Positions 17,471 to 26,909 of a stretch of 64,000 nucleotides of DNA are shown piece after piece; position 1 is the first letter of the stretch; each line of letters starts with the position of its first letter. Both the position numbers and the translations under genes were made by a program. This DNA is from Dyella sp. 2HG41-7 (GTDB taxonomy: Bacteria; Pseudomonadota; Gammaproteobacteria; Xanthomonadales; Rhodanobacteraceae), in contig NZ_JAJEJV010000004.1 in NCBI RefSeq assembly GCF_021390675.1, positions 1,240,001-1,304,000 on the forward strand, read 5' to 3'. Below the pieces are notes generated by a model, which was given only the letters and a program-made list of their open reading frames with translations, was not told the DNA's origin and made no database searches.

Positions 17471-18877
17471 TCACGGGTTGTAATCGGCCAACACGGTGAT
17501 GTTGGAGTAGCTGCCGCCCTGCGGTGCGGTCACTTCGATGTAATACGTGGCGGCTTTTGGCGACGCAATCACGACAGCTTGGCTGGTGCCTGGTTTTGCG
17601 GAAGCAAAATCCGCATTGCTGCCGTCGCTAGCAGGCGCGCTGCCGGCTTTTACATACATTGCCACGTTGCCCGAACCGCCCAGCGTGCGAATGTTCAACG
17701 TGGTGGCGCCTGCCGGCACGGCGATCGAATACAGCGTGCCGCCAGTGGCGGAGTTCTGGCCGGAAAGCAACACGCCCTTAGTAAGCGGAGTCGCTTGCTG
17801 ACCGCCACCATCACCGCCGCCACCGTTGCCATTGCTTACAGCGAGGTTGACGGCTGCATAGGCGTCCACAATACCGGCGCCAATCGGGTGATCTTCCGTA
17901 ACGGGAAACGCACGCGCCGACTTCACCAAGACATTGGTCATCGCGGCAGGGGAGAGCGCCGGTAAACCCGCTGATTTCAGAGCGCCTGCGATCAGTGCTG
18001 CAGTACCGGCGACGTGTGGCGTCGCTTGCGAGGTGCCCGCCATGCCGCCATAGGCCCCGTTGGGATCAGCCGGATAAATAGGCGTCGTGGTGCCTAGGTT
18101 GATGGCCTGCCAGACGAAACCGTTCGGGTTTGCAGGCTGACTGCACGACGACGCATCGTTCGGGCAAATGCCGCCGCCCGGCGCTGAGATCGTCACACCC
18201 TTGCCGTAGTTGGAGTAGAAGGCGCGCTTGCCGGTGATGCCATTGGATGCCACCGCGATGACACCAGGACAACTTGCCGGTGTGAAGTTGGAAACATCGG
18301 CCGAGCTGTTGCCTGCAGCGACTACCACCGTTGTGCCACGGCTGATCGCATGCTGGATTGCCGCATATTCCGGCACGCTGGCGTCGCACTGTCCATCACC
18401 GCCCAGGCTCATGTTGATGACTTGCACGGGTTGCGCCAAGTCGGGCACGCCAGCGACGTGGCCGCCGGAGGCCCATTCGATCGCATCGGAAATATCGGAG
18501 TCGTAGCCGCCGCAATGGCCCAATACGCGCACCGGCAACACTTTGGCGTTGTAGGCAATGCCAGCCATGCCCACACCATTGTTGGTAAGTTCGGCGATTT
18601 CGCCGGACACTACGGTGCCGTGCCAGCTGCTCGCCTCACCATCGGCAGGGTTGTTCGAATCGTAGCATTCCATCAAATACGGCTGCGTGTTATCCCAGTC
18701 GCCAAGATCCCATCCTCCAGGCACGCGATCATCCGTCGCACGGCCCGAGACGAACGAATCGGTGATGAAGTCATAGCCGACATTGTTGGTGGCTAGCGAG
18801 TAACCAATAGCTACTGATACATGTATCAGCCAACGCCGGCTGGTGCGTGAACCCGCGTCATAATCCATCGTGCTCAT
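17471..18877 (-). pseudogene. S8 (subtilisin-type) serine protease, N-terminally truncated, probably inactive
   Basis: 468 codons. The His motif (WHGTVVSGEIAELTNN), the oxyanion region (AAGNSSADVSNFTP) and the Ser motif (GGMAGTSQATPHVAGTAAL) are present, followed by a Gly-rich linker and a C-terminal PPC-like domain (about 365-465). The signal peptide, the propeptide and the catalytic Asp strand (normally V-x-D-T/S-G) are missing. Shifting the frame by one base just after the DAG at codons 7-9 reads FTHQPALAD (18825-18851), which looks like the sequence normally following the catalytic Asp, so a frameshift plus loss of the 5' end is likely. ggggag precedes the ATG, so a shortened product might still be made. 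Confidence 0.6.
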
Positions 18878-18964
18878 ACGCTCCCCGCGTCAAGATGGAA
18901 TGCCATGCCACGGACCTCCGGGCGGCACGGCATTTCGGTTCTAAGTTCTAACGCGAGCATGACG

Positions 18965-19069
18965 TCACACGTTTTGAGCATGTAAGTCTCGCAAGTCGTC
19001 TTGTCTTATCAGGCAACTCATATAGCAGTTGCAGGCGTGCACGACATTTAAGTCGTCAATGGCCTTCAT
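18965..19069 (-). CDS. Possible 34-aa cysteine-containing peptide
   Basis: A small frame begins at the ATG 19067-19069, 14 bp after the response-regulator stop, with an AGGA about seven bases upstream. It encodes 34 residues with three close cysteines (HACNCYMSC) and ends HAQNV. It could be a genuine micro-protein co-transcribed with the regulator, or chance. There is no signal peptide and no modifying enzyme nearby. Confidence 0.25.
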   Translation of the reverse strand: MKAIDDLNVVHACNCYMSCLIRQDDLRDLHAQNV

Positions 19070-19083
19070 TGGCACGTCCTGAG

Positions 19084-19827
19084 TCACAGTGCTTCGCATA
19101 TAAGCAAATACCCTTTCCCCCGCACAGTTTTCAGCGGAAGTTCTTCGCCAGCTTGCTGCTGCACTTTTGCACGCAGACGATGGATAGCCATTTCGAGGCG
19201 GTGCGGATCGAGATCTTCCGCGTCTTGGGCGGCGGCTTCCATCAACGCTATTCGCAAGACAAGCTTTCCGTTTTCCTTTCCAAGCGTCTTGATGATGCGT
19301 TGCTCGGATGCCGTCATTACTACCACTTCTCCATTTGGCGCGGCCAACCGCCAGCCATCGTCTAGAATTTTCCAGCCAGGCGGGGAAGGTTGGTCGGCGA
19401 CTGCGCTGAACGTTGCGCGACAATTCAAGCGACGGTTGAGGCTGTGCAGTGAGACGATCAGCAATTCCGTGTCGATGGGCTTGGCGAGGCAGAGATCGGC
19501 GCCGCTGCGCATCGCTTTGATAGAGTCCTGGTGTCCGTCCCAGCCCATCAGCATCACGATGCCCACGTCTGAGATTTCGCGCAGATATTGCGTTACTGCA
19601 AACGCGTCTTCATTGGCGTGGTGCGTATCGAGCACCACGATCGCGATGGATTGGGTTACGACGGCGCGATAGAGTTCGCCCGCCGAGACGATGCACTCCG
19701 CGTGAAAGCCGCCGCTGCGCAAGTTTGGCAACAAAATGTTTTGCTGCGTTCCGGTGCCGTTGTCGAGCACGGCGACTTGGATAGGGGCGGTTGCGCCATA
19801 GGTGAAAGACATCCGTTGATCTGTCAT
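19084..19827 (-). CDS. OmpR/PhoB-like response regulator with winged-helix output
   Basis: 247 aa. Residues about 15-130 form a receiver-like domain with a candidate phosphoacceptor Asp67 (IAIVVLDTHH) and the conserved Lys116 in CLAKPID. The acidic pocket is reduced (VAVLDNG where two adjacent acids are usual), so phosphorylation may be weak. Residues about 150-245 form a winged-helix DNA-binding domain (LEMAIHRLRAKVQQQ, LPLKTVRGKGYLL). No histidine kinase is adjacent, so it is an orphan. It lies upstream of the possible micro-ORF and the broken protease on the same strand. Confidence 0.82.
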   Translation of the reverse strand: MTDQRMSFTYGATAPIQVAVLDNGTGTQQNILLPNLRSGGFHAECIVSAGELYRAVVTQSIAIVVLDTHHANEDAFAVTQYLREISDVGIVMLMGWDGHQDSIKAMRSGADLCLAKPIDTELLIVSLHSLNRRLNCRATFSAVADQPSPPGWKILDDGWRLAAPNGEVVVMTASEQRIIKTLGKENGKLVLRIALMEAAAQDAEDLDPHRLEMAIHRLRAKVQQQAGEELPLKTVRGKGYLLICEAL

Positions 19828-19971
19828 CGGCGCGGGACTCGTTCCTGGAGTGCGCTCCTAGCATAGGCAGCTCAGCAGAGGCTGATCATCAGACTATGCC
19901 GTCTGGCACTGTGGCAAATGGCCTACTTCACCTAGCGTGAATGGTTTTAGACACCGTAGGTGGGGATAGTC

Positions 19972-22656
19972 ATGCATCGTCTTATTCGTCCGTTCGCCAT
20001 GACAGCGTTGGCGCTTTGCTGCAGTGCGGCGTTCGCTGCCACGCCAGCCGACCAGGCTCCGCATGGGCAGTTGCCGCGTTGGGCGGTGCCCACGTCATAT
20101 CGCTTGGCCTTCAAGGTCGATCCTGCGCAGCAGACGTATACCGGCACGACCACCATCAAGGTCGATCTGAAGCAGGCGTCGGATCATCTTTGGCTGGACG
20201 GTCGCGATCTCGATGTTTCCAAGGTGACGATCACCGACGCCGCCGGCAAAACGTACGACGGTAAATACGTCGCGGTTGCGCCGAAGGAAGGCGTGTCGCG
20301 CATCGATTTCGGCAGCACGATCAAGCCGCAGGCGTTGACGCTGACCATCGACTATACCGCGCCGCTCAATCAGCAGCTGCAGGGCTTGTACAAAGTGAGC
20401 CACGCCGGCGTGCCGTATGCGATGACGCAGATGGAACCGATCAGCGCGCGCTACGCGTTCCCGGGTTTTGATGAGCCGGGCTTCAAGACGCCATACAACA
20501 TCACGCTGACGATTCCGTCGGATCTGGTTGCGGTGGCCAACACCAAGCAGATCAGCGACACCGCCGCCGGCGACAAATGGAAAACCTTGACGTTCGCGCA
20601 GACGCAGCCGCTGCCGACGTATCTCGTCGCGTTTGCGGTGGGTCCGTGGGATATCGTCAACGGTCCGGATATTGCACCGGACGATTACCGCACTGAAGTG
20701 CTTCCGCTGCGTGGCATCGCCGCGCACGGCGAAGGCCATCGCATGCAGCATGTGCTGAGCGAAACGCCGAGCATCATCCACACACTCGAAAACTACTACG
20801 GCTTCGGTTATCCGTTCGGCAAGCTCGATCTGCTCGCTGCGCCTGATTTCTCCGCCGGCGCGATGGAAAACCCGGGCCTCGTTACGTTCCGCGATTGGCT
20901 GCTGTTGCTCGATCCGGATTCTCCGGCGAAATACGTGCGCGGTTCGTTCAATGTGACGGCGCACGAACTCGCGCACCAATGGACCGGCGATACGCTCACG
21001 TTGGCGTGGTGGAACGACATTTGGCTCAACGAAGCCTTCGCGACGTGGATGCAGCAGAAAGTCACCATGAAGGTGCATCCGGAATACCGCGCCGATTTGG
21101 ATCGCATCCTCGGTGCGCAGGGCGCGATGCATAACGACAGCCTGGTCAGCGCGCGCATGATCCGTCAGCCGATTACCGGCAATGGCGATATCGAAACCGC
21201 CTTTGACGGCATCACCTATCAGAAGGGTGCGGCCGTGATCGGCATGTTCGAAGGGTATGTTGGCGAAGACGTGTTCCAGAAAGGCATGCGCGCGTACGTT
21301 CAAGCGCATAAATTCGGCAACGTCGAGGCCAGCGATCTGGTCGGTTCCATTGCGACGGCCGCCAATCAGGGCGACGCGTTCAAGCACGCGTTCAACAGCT
21401 TCCTCAATCAGTCCGGCGTGCCTTACGTGCAGACGAAGATGGAAACCAAGAACGGCAAAACCGTTCTGCATCTGACGCAAAGCCGCTATCTGCCGGTCGG
21501 CAGCATGGGCGACGCCAAGCGCGTGTGGGGTATTCCGGTTTGTGTGCGCTACGGCACGGCCGACGGCAGTAAGGTTCAGTGCGAAATGTTGGATAAGGCC
21601 ACCGGCAGCATGGAACTTGCCGACGCCAGCAACCCGACGTGGGTGATGCCCAACGCGAATGGTCGCGGCTATTACCGCTTCAGTCTGGCCAAGTCGGAGT
21701 GGGCCGATCTTACGCAGCACATCGGATCGTTGAGCGACACCGAACAGTTGGCGTATGCGGACGGTATCGGGGCAGGTTTCCAACACGGCGATCTGGATGC
21801 AAGCGATGCGCTCGCCGCACTCAAGCCGCTCGCCAGCGCCAAGACGCGCGAAGTGGTACTTACGCCGCTGGAAACCATCGGCTGGATCTATAGCAACGAA
21901 GCGATCACCGACGCGCAGCGCGCAAAAGTCGCAGCATGGGTGAAAGACGCCTATCTGCCGCGTATGGAGCAGCTGGGCTATCAGCGCAAGCAAGGCGAAG
22001 CCGATGGCGACAGCCTGCTGCGCACGGCGCTCGCGCACGAACTGGCGTTGGACTTCAAGGTTCCGGAAGTGCGCGCGGCATTGCTCAAGCAGGGCGATGC
22101 GGCCATGACGAAGAAAGCGGATGGCCATTTGAATCTCACCGCCGCCGATCCGGATTTGCTCGGCGAAGCGTTGTCCGTATCCGTGCAGGAACATGGCAAG
22201 CCGGCAGTTGATGCGTTGATCGCAGAAATTCCGCAAACCACGGACCCGGCGTTGCGCAATGCGATGCTGCAAGGTTTGAGCGCCGCCGAAACGCCTGAGC
22301 TGGCGGACGAAGCGCGCGATTTCGCGTTGACCAAGCAAGTGAAGGTCGGCGAGATGGCGGCGATTCTTCGTGGCAGCCGCGATACCGCTGCGCAGCGCGA
22401 CGCGTTGTGGCATTGGTTTACCGGTCACTACGACCAAGTGCTGGGTCGCACCGGCAGCTTCGGCAGCGGCATGCTGCCGCGACTGGTGGGCGGTGGCGGC
22501 TGTTCCAAGGCCGAAGCCGATCGTTTGCAGACCTACTTCGAGCCGCGCTTGAAGGACATCACGGGTGCGGATCGCGGGCTGGCGCAAACGCGCGAACAGA
22601 CCTTGCTGTGCGCCGCGTTGAAGGCCAAGCAGGATCCGTCGGCGATCATGCGCTGA
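19972..22656 (+). CDS. M1-family zinc metallopeptidase (aminopeptidase), secreted
   Basis: 894 aa from the ATG at 19972; an upstream in-frame GTG is less likely because the ATG gives a clean signal peptide (MHRLIRPFAMTALALCCSAA, cleavage near AFA-A). The exopeptidase motif GAMEN is at residues 296-300 and the zinc site HELAH at 331-335 with Glu354 (HEXXH-x18-E). A long C-terminal helical ERAP1-like domain follows. It should remove N-terminal residues from peptides in the periplasm or outside the cell. A strong terminator follows, so it is monocistronic. Confidence 0.94.
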   Translation: MHRLIRPFAMTALALCCSAAFAATPADQAPHGQLPRWAVPTSYRLAFKVDPAQQTYTGTTTIKVDLKQASDHLWLDGRDLDVSKVTITDAAGKTYDGKYVAVAPKEGVSRIDFGSTIKPQALTLTIDYTAPLNQQLQGLYKVSHAGVPYAMTQMEPISARYAFPGFDEPGFKTPYNITLTIPSDLVAVANTKQISDTAAGDKWKTLTFAQTQPLPTYLVAFAVGPWDIVNGPDIAPDDYRTEVLPLRGIAAHGEGHRMQHVLSETPSIIHTLENYYGFGYPFGKLDLLAAPDFSAGAMENPGLVTFRDWLLLLDPDSPAKYVRGSFNVTAHELAHQWTGDTLTLAWWNDIWLNEAFATWMQQKVTMKVHPEYRADLDRILGAQGAMHNDSLVSARMIRQPITGNGDIETAFDGITYQKGAAVIGMFEGYVGEDVFQKGMRAYVQAHKFGNVEASDLVGSIATAANQGDAFKHAFNSFLNQSGVPYVQTKMETKNGKTVLHLTQSRYLPVGSMGDAKRVWGIPVCVRYGTADGSKVQCEMLDKATGSMELADASNPTWVMPNANGRGYYRFSLAKSEWADLTQHIGSLSDTEQLAYADGIGAGFQHGDLDASDALAALKPLASAKTREVVLTPLETIGWIYSNEAITDAQRAKVAAWVKDAYLPRMEQLGYQRKQGEADGDSLLRTALAHELALDFKVPEVRAALLKQGDAAMTKKADGHLNLTAADPDLLGEALSVSVQEHGKPAVDALIAEIPQTTDPALRNAMLQGLSAAETPELADEARDFALTKQVKVGEMAAILRGSRDTAAQRDALWHWFTGHYDQVLGRTGSFGSGMLPRLVGGGGCSKAEADRLQTYFEPRLKDITGADRGLAQTREQTLLCAALKAKQDPSAIMR

Positions 22657-22682
22657 TCATCGGTTAATCGCAGTCGATGAAC

Positions 22683-22714
22683 GCCGGACGGCCCGTGCCG
22701 TCCGGCTTTTTTTT
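22683..22714 (+). terminator. Intrinsic terminator after the M1 peptidase
   Basis: Stem gccggacgg / ccgtccggc with a 6-nt loop (cccgtg) followed by eight T residues, 26 bp after the stop codon. Confidence 0.93.
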
Positions 22715-22775
22715 GCCCACGCCGGGCGGCCGGCAATTCTCGGTACACTGAAAGGGACTCGACCAGGGGGACCTT

Positions 22776-25700
22776 ATGCGCCAGTGGAAATGGATGCTTG
22801 GGCTGTTGTTCGTCGCCGTGTCGTTGCATGCGCAAGACATACCGACCGCATTGCGGGATTGGCAGGGTTGGGTATTGCACGATGTGCCCGCGCACGCATG
22901 CCCGTTCTTAGCCAATAGCAATCCGAATGCGGGTTCCTATCAATGCATCTGGCCCGGTCGATTGAGTGTCGAGGCGGCCAAGGACGGTGGGCGATTCATT
23001 CTCGATGTACAGATCGATGCGCCCAGCTGGGTCGAACTTCCCGGCGGAGATCACAGCTGGCCGCAGGGAGTATCGGTCAACAACAAGGTGTTGCCGGTGC
23101 TGAGTCGCGACGGTCATCCGGCGCTTTGGTTGGAGCCTGGCGATGACACCGTGCGCGGCAGCCTGCCATGGGATTCCCGCCCCGCGCGCTTGCGCGTACC
23201 GCCTGAGATCGGGTTGGTTTCCCTTGAAGTGGATGGTCATCCTGTAGAGCGCATCGAACGCAACGGCGATCAACTTACGCTGGGCGAAGCCGCTGCGGCG
23301 CAACGCCAGGCCGACGCGATTTCGGTGCGTGTATATCGGCATCTCTCCGATGGCATGCCGGCGTTGCTGGAAACGCAAGTCGAAGTCAACGTCACCGGCA
23401 GTGCGCGCGAGCAACTGTTGGGGCCGGCTTTGCCGAAAGGCTTCGTCGCGACGTCGCTGCAGAGCGAATTGCCGGTGCAGCTGGACAGCGACGGACGTCT
23501 GCGCATGCAACTGCGCCCAGGGGAGTGGACGGTGACGCTCGATGCGCGCGGCATCGAGACATTGCATGCAGTCAATTTGTCGCTCCCCGCTGCGCCTTGG
23601 CCGAAGCAGGAAATATGGAGCTATAGCGACGCACCGGCGTTGCGCACAACGCGTGTCGACGGCCGCCTCACCGACGCGGGGCAAGCGGATGTCCCTGGGG
23701 ATTGGGATCAACTGCCAGCCTATGTGCTCGACAACAGCAATGGTCTCACCGTCGAGCAAGGCGTGCGCGGCGGCGAAGGCGGTCCTGGCGATCAAATTCA
23801 TCTTCAGCGCGAGATGTGGCTGGACTTCAACGGTCGCGGCCTGAGCATCAGCGATCATCTCACCGGCAAATTGCAACGCGCGCAACGTCTTGATGTCGCC
23901 GAACCGTGGCGCTTGCAGCGCGCGGAACAAGACGACACGCCGATGCTCGTCACGCAACAAGGCGGCGGACATAGCGGCGTCGAATTGCGCGATGCGAATT
24001 TGGATATGCATGCGGGACTTCGCATCGACGATCGCCATGGTTCGCTGCCGAGCACAGGATGGCTCGCGCCGATGGAAGACATCGATGGCGTATTGCATCT
24101 TCCCTACGGTTATCGGCTGATTGGCGCAAGCGGCGTCGATCGCTCGCCGGATTCGTGGATCGCGCAATGGAGCTTGCTGGATCTGTTCGTCGTCGCACTG
24201 ATCGCATTGCTTGCCGGGCGATTGCTCGGCTGGCGTTGGGCAGTGCTGGCGGCGTTGTTTTTGATTCTGTCGCAACACGAGGCGGGTGCGCCGCGCTGGG
24301 TACTCGCTCTCGCGTTGGCCTTTGCGTTGCTGATGCGCGCATTGCCGGTCGGCAGGTTGCGTCAGGTTTCGCAGATCATCGCGTCCTTGGCATTGGCGTT
24401 GACCGTGTTGTGGACGCTGCCGTTCGCCAAAACGCAATTGGAGTCTGCATTGCATCCGCAGCTTGAAAGCCAGGGCAGCGACGCGACGCTGAATGCCGTC
24501 GTGCAGATAGGCAACGCAAAGAAGCAGGAGGTGAGGCCTGCGATGTATCGCCAGGATGTATTGCCCCAAAAGGCTGTCAGCGAGGCTGCGCCCAAGGAAC
24601 CGCCGCCGCCTGCGCCAGCCGCGGCTCCCGCGGTTGAAGAAGCGAGCGTTGCGCCGGTTCGGGCGAACCAAACGCTTGCCAGCGTCACCGTGACGGGCCA
24701 ATCAATGGCCAGCATGGACTTCGTGGGTGAAGAGCGCGGCCACAACACCATCCAGGCGGGCGCTGGTCAGCCGAGCTGGGATCTGGATAACAACTATCGA
24801 CTGGCTTGGTCGGGACCGGTGACGCCCGAGCAAACGATGCGCCTGATCATTGCGCCGGCTTGGCTGGTTCGCCTGCTGCGCGTCGCGATGCTGGCGTTGT
24901 TGATCGTGCTGCTTGGTCGGATGGCGCGCGATTTGATCAAGCCATCAAGTTCACCGCTTTCGGGCTGGCGTCCATGGCGTGCGGCGGCAGCGTGTCTAGC
25001 ACTCGCCTGTGCGCCGCATTTCGTTCACGCACAAGCTACGCCGAATCCGAATGTGCTGAGCGAGTTGCGCAATCGTTTGCTGGAGGCGCCCAAATGCGCG
25101 CCGAATTGCGCGGTGGTCGCTGTCGCCAGTTTGCGCGTGGCGAACGATCAGGCGACGCTGGATATGGAAACGCACGTTGGCGCACCGGTGGCGGTGCCGC
25201 TGCCGCAGGCGGGAACGAGCATGCAGCTCGCCGATGTCACTGTCGACGGACGTGCCGATGCAACGTTGGTCAAACGCGACGATCAGTCGTTCGTGCGGTT
25301 GGAAGCGGGCGTGCATCACGTCGTGTTGAGTTATCGCCTTCAACCGGTCGATAGCGCAACGTTGAATTTCACACTGCGTCCGCAATGGCTTTCGTTCAAT
25401 GGCCAAGGGTGGTCGCTGGATGGAGTGGAGGGTGGTCGTTTGCTGGGCGATAGCATGACACTCAATCGCGTGCGCACGTCCACCGACGGAGCACAGGCTC
25501 CGCTTTCGCAACAAACGTTTCCGCCTTATGTTCGTGTGACGCGTCGCATTCTGTTTGGCGTGGATTGGACCGTTAGCAATACTGTTGAACGCATGGCTCC
25601 CAGCGACGGGGGCTTTACCACCGATATTCCACTACTTGCCGGCGAACATCCTCTGGGCGAAGGCGACCACGTGCGCGACGGACGCATCAGTGTCACGTTC

Positions 25701-26909
25701 AATGCTGGCGTGAATCAGGTGAGCTGGAATAGTCGTCTTGATCACGCCGATACCATGCAGCTCAAGGCGCCTGCGTTGGGCGAGCGGACCGAAATTTGGC
25801 AGCTCGCTGTCGCACCGATCTGGCACGTCGAAACCAAGGGATTGCCGGTCAACGACAACAGCGACGGACTTAGTTTTGTTCCGTTGCCGAATGAGTCGCT
25901 CAATGTCGCCATCAGTCAGCCCAACACAGTAGGTGGCGACAGCCTGGCGTTCGATACGGTGACCGCGAGTAGCAATGTCGGCGATCGCGCCACCGAGACC
26001 ACGCTCGATCTGGCGGCACGCAGCACGCGCGGCGGTGAGCACGAGATTGCGTTACCTTCCGGCGCGACGTTGCTGAGCGCGACGCGCGATGGCGAGTCGC
26101 TGAGCCTCGCGGTGCGCGATGGCAAGCTGAGCTTGCCGTTGCTGCCAGGTAAACATAACTATTCGCTGCAGTTGCGCGAACCGCAGGGCATCGGGTTACT
26201 CACCAGGACTTCCGCCATCGCGCTAGGCGCACCAACCGCGAATATTTCCCTGGGATTGCAACTGCCGCAGGATCGCTGGGTGTTGTGGACGTGGGGTCCT
26301 TCGGTCGGGCCTGCGGTGCTGTACTGGTCGCAAGTGGTGGTACTTTTGCTCGCGGCGTGGTTGCTCGCGCGCTATGCCCCTACGCCGCTAAAGTTCCATC
26401 ACTGGCTATTGCTTGGTCTGGGTTTTTCGGCTTTTGCGTGGAGCGCGTTCGCATTTGTGGTGCTCTGGTTGATCGCGCTCGGGTTGCGTGCACGTCACGA
26501 GACGGCGGTTGCGGGACTTTCGACCAAGGCATTCAATTTGCTGCAAGCGGCGATGGCGGCAGTTACCGTGTTGGCCCTGATCGTATTGATTTCCGCGGTG
26601 CCGAAGGGATTGCTCGGATTGCCGGACATGCATGTCGCCGGCAACGATTCCTCCGCGTGGGAGTTGCACTGGTTCGCAGATCAAGCTGACAAGACGCTGC
26701 CGAGTGGCGGCGTGTTCAGCATATCGTTGTGGTTCTACAAGATCGCCATGCTCGCCTGGGCGTTATGGTTGGCCAACGCGTTGATTGGATGGCTGCGCTG
26801 GGCGTTCGACGCATGGACAAAGGGCGGTTATTGGCGCAAACGCGAGTCGAACGCGTCCGCGCCGCCATCGCCTGCGCAACCCGCCACCGATGGTTCGCAC
26901 GATGCTTGA
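22776..26909 (+). CDS. Large membrane protein of unknown function with an internal duplication
   Basis: 1377 aa. A signal peptide (residues 1-20) leads a periplasmic beta-rich half (about 20-465), then a cluster of membrane helices (about 470-560), a Pro/Ala-rich spacer (about 600-625), a helix near 690-715, a second signal-like hydrophobic segment ending HFVHAQ (about 735-755), a second beta-rich half (about 755-1170), and more membrane helices (about 1175-1350). Both beta halves start after a signal-like segment and share the order of short motifs (Cys pair, V-x-VDG/VDGHP, GD-x-(L/M)TL), so the gene looks like a fused tandem duplicate. No known catalytic motif was recognised. A beta-sandwich chaperone or transport role in the envelope is only a guess. 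Its end overlaps prmC by 8 bp. Confidence 0.7.
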   Translation: MRQWKWMLGLLFVAVSLHAQDIPTALRDWQGWVLHDVPAHACPFLANSNPNAGSYQCIWPGRLSVEAAKDGGRFILDVQIDAPSWVELPGGDHSWPQGVSVNNKVLPVLSRDGHPALWLEPGDDTVRGSLPWDSRPARLRVPPEIGLVSLEVDGHPVERIERNGDQLTLGEAAAAQRQADAISVRVYRHLSDGMPALLETQVEVNVTGSAREQLLGPALPKGFVATSLQSELPVQLDSDGRLRMQLRPGEWTVTLDARGIETLHAVNLSLPAAPWPKQEIWSYSDAPALRTTRVDGRLTDAGQADVPGDWDQLPAYVLDNSNGLTVEQGVRGGEGGPGDQIHLQREMWLDFNGRGLSISDHLTGKLQRAQRLDVAEPWRLQRAEQDDTPMLVTQQGGGHSGVELRDANLDMHAGLRIDDRHGSLPSTGWLAPMEDIDGVLHLPYGYRLIGASGVDRSPDSWIAQWSLLDLFVVALIALLAGRLLGWRWAVLAALFLILSQHEAGAPRWVLALALAFALLMRALPVGRLRQVSQIIASLALALTVLWTLPFAKTQLESALHPQLESQGSDATLNAVVQIGNAKKQEVRPAMYRQDVLPQKAVSEAAPKEPPPPAPAAAPAVEEASVAPVRANQTLASVTVTGQSMASMDFVGEERGHNTIQAGAGQPSWDLDNNYRLAWSGPVTPEQTMRLIIAPAWLVRLLRVAMLALLIVLLGRMARDLIKPSSSPLSGWRPWRAAAACLALACAPHFVHAQATPNPNVLSELRNRLLEAPKCAPNCAVVAVASLRVANDQATLDMETHVGAPVAVPLPQAGTSMQLADVTVDGRADATLVKRDDQSFVRLEAGVHHVVLSYRLQPVDSATLNFTLRPQWLSFNGQGWSLDGVEGGRLLGDSMTLNRVRTSTDGAQAPLSQQTFPPYVRVTRRILFGVDWTVSNTVERMAPSDGGFTTDIPLLAGEHPLGEGDHVRDGRISVTFNAGVNQVSWNSRLDHADTMQLKAPALGERTEIWQLAVAPIWHVETKGLPVNDNSDGLSFVPLPNESLNVAISQPNTVGGDSLAFDTVTASSNVGDRATETTLDLAARSTRGGEHEIALPSGATLLSATRDGESLSLAVRDGKLSLPLLPGKHNYSLQLREPQGIGLLTRTSAIALGAPTANISLGLQLPQDRWVLWTWGPSVGPAVLYWSQVVVLLLAAWLLARYAPTPLKFHHWLLLGLGFSAFAWSAFAFVVLWLIALGLRARHETAVAGLSTKAFNLLQAAMAAVTVLALIVLISAVPKGLLGLPDMHVAGNDSSAWELHWFADQADKTLPSGGVFSISLWFYKIAMLAWALWLANALIGWLRWAFDAWTKGGYWRKRESNASAPPSPAQPATDGSHDA

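Noticed and set aside
20095-22587. An 830-codon open frame on the minus strand opposite the M1 peptidase
   Set aside because: It is antisense to an unmistakable M1 aminopeptidase, has no family resemblance and is His/Arg-rich as expected from high-GC shadow frames.
22908-24701. A 597-codon minus-strand open frame opposite the large membrane protein
   Set aside because: Arg/Gln/His-rich translation without domains; the plus strand carries a signal peptide and membrane helices.
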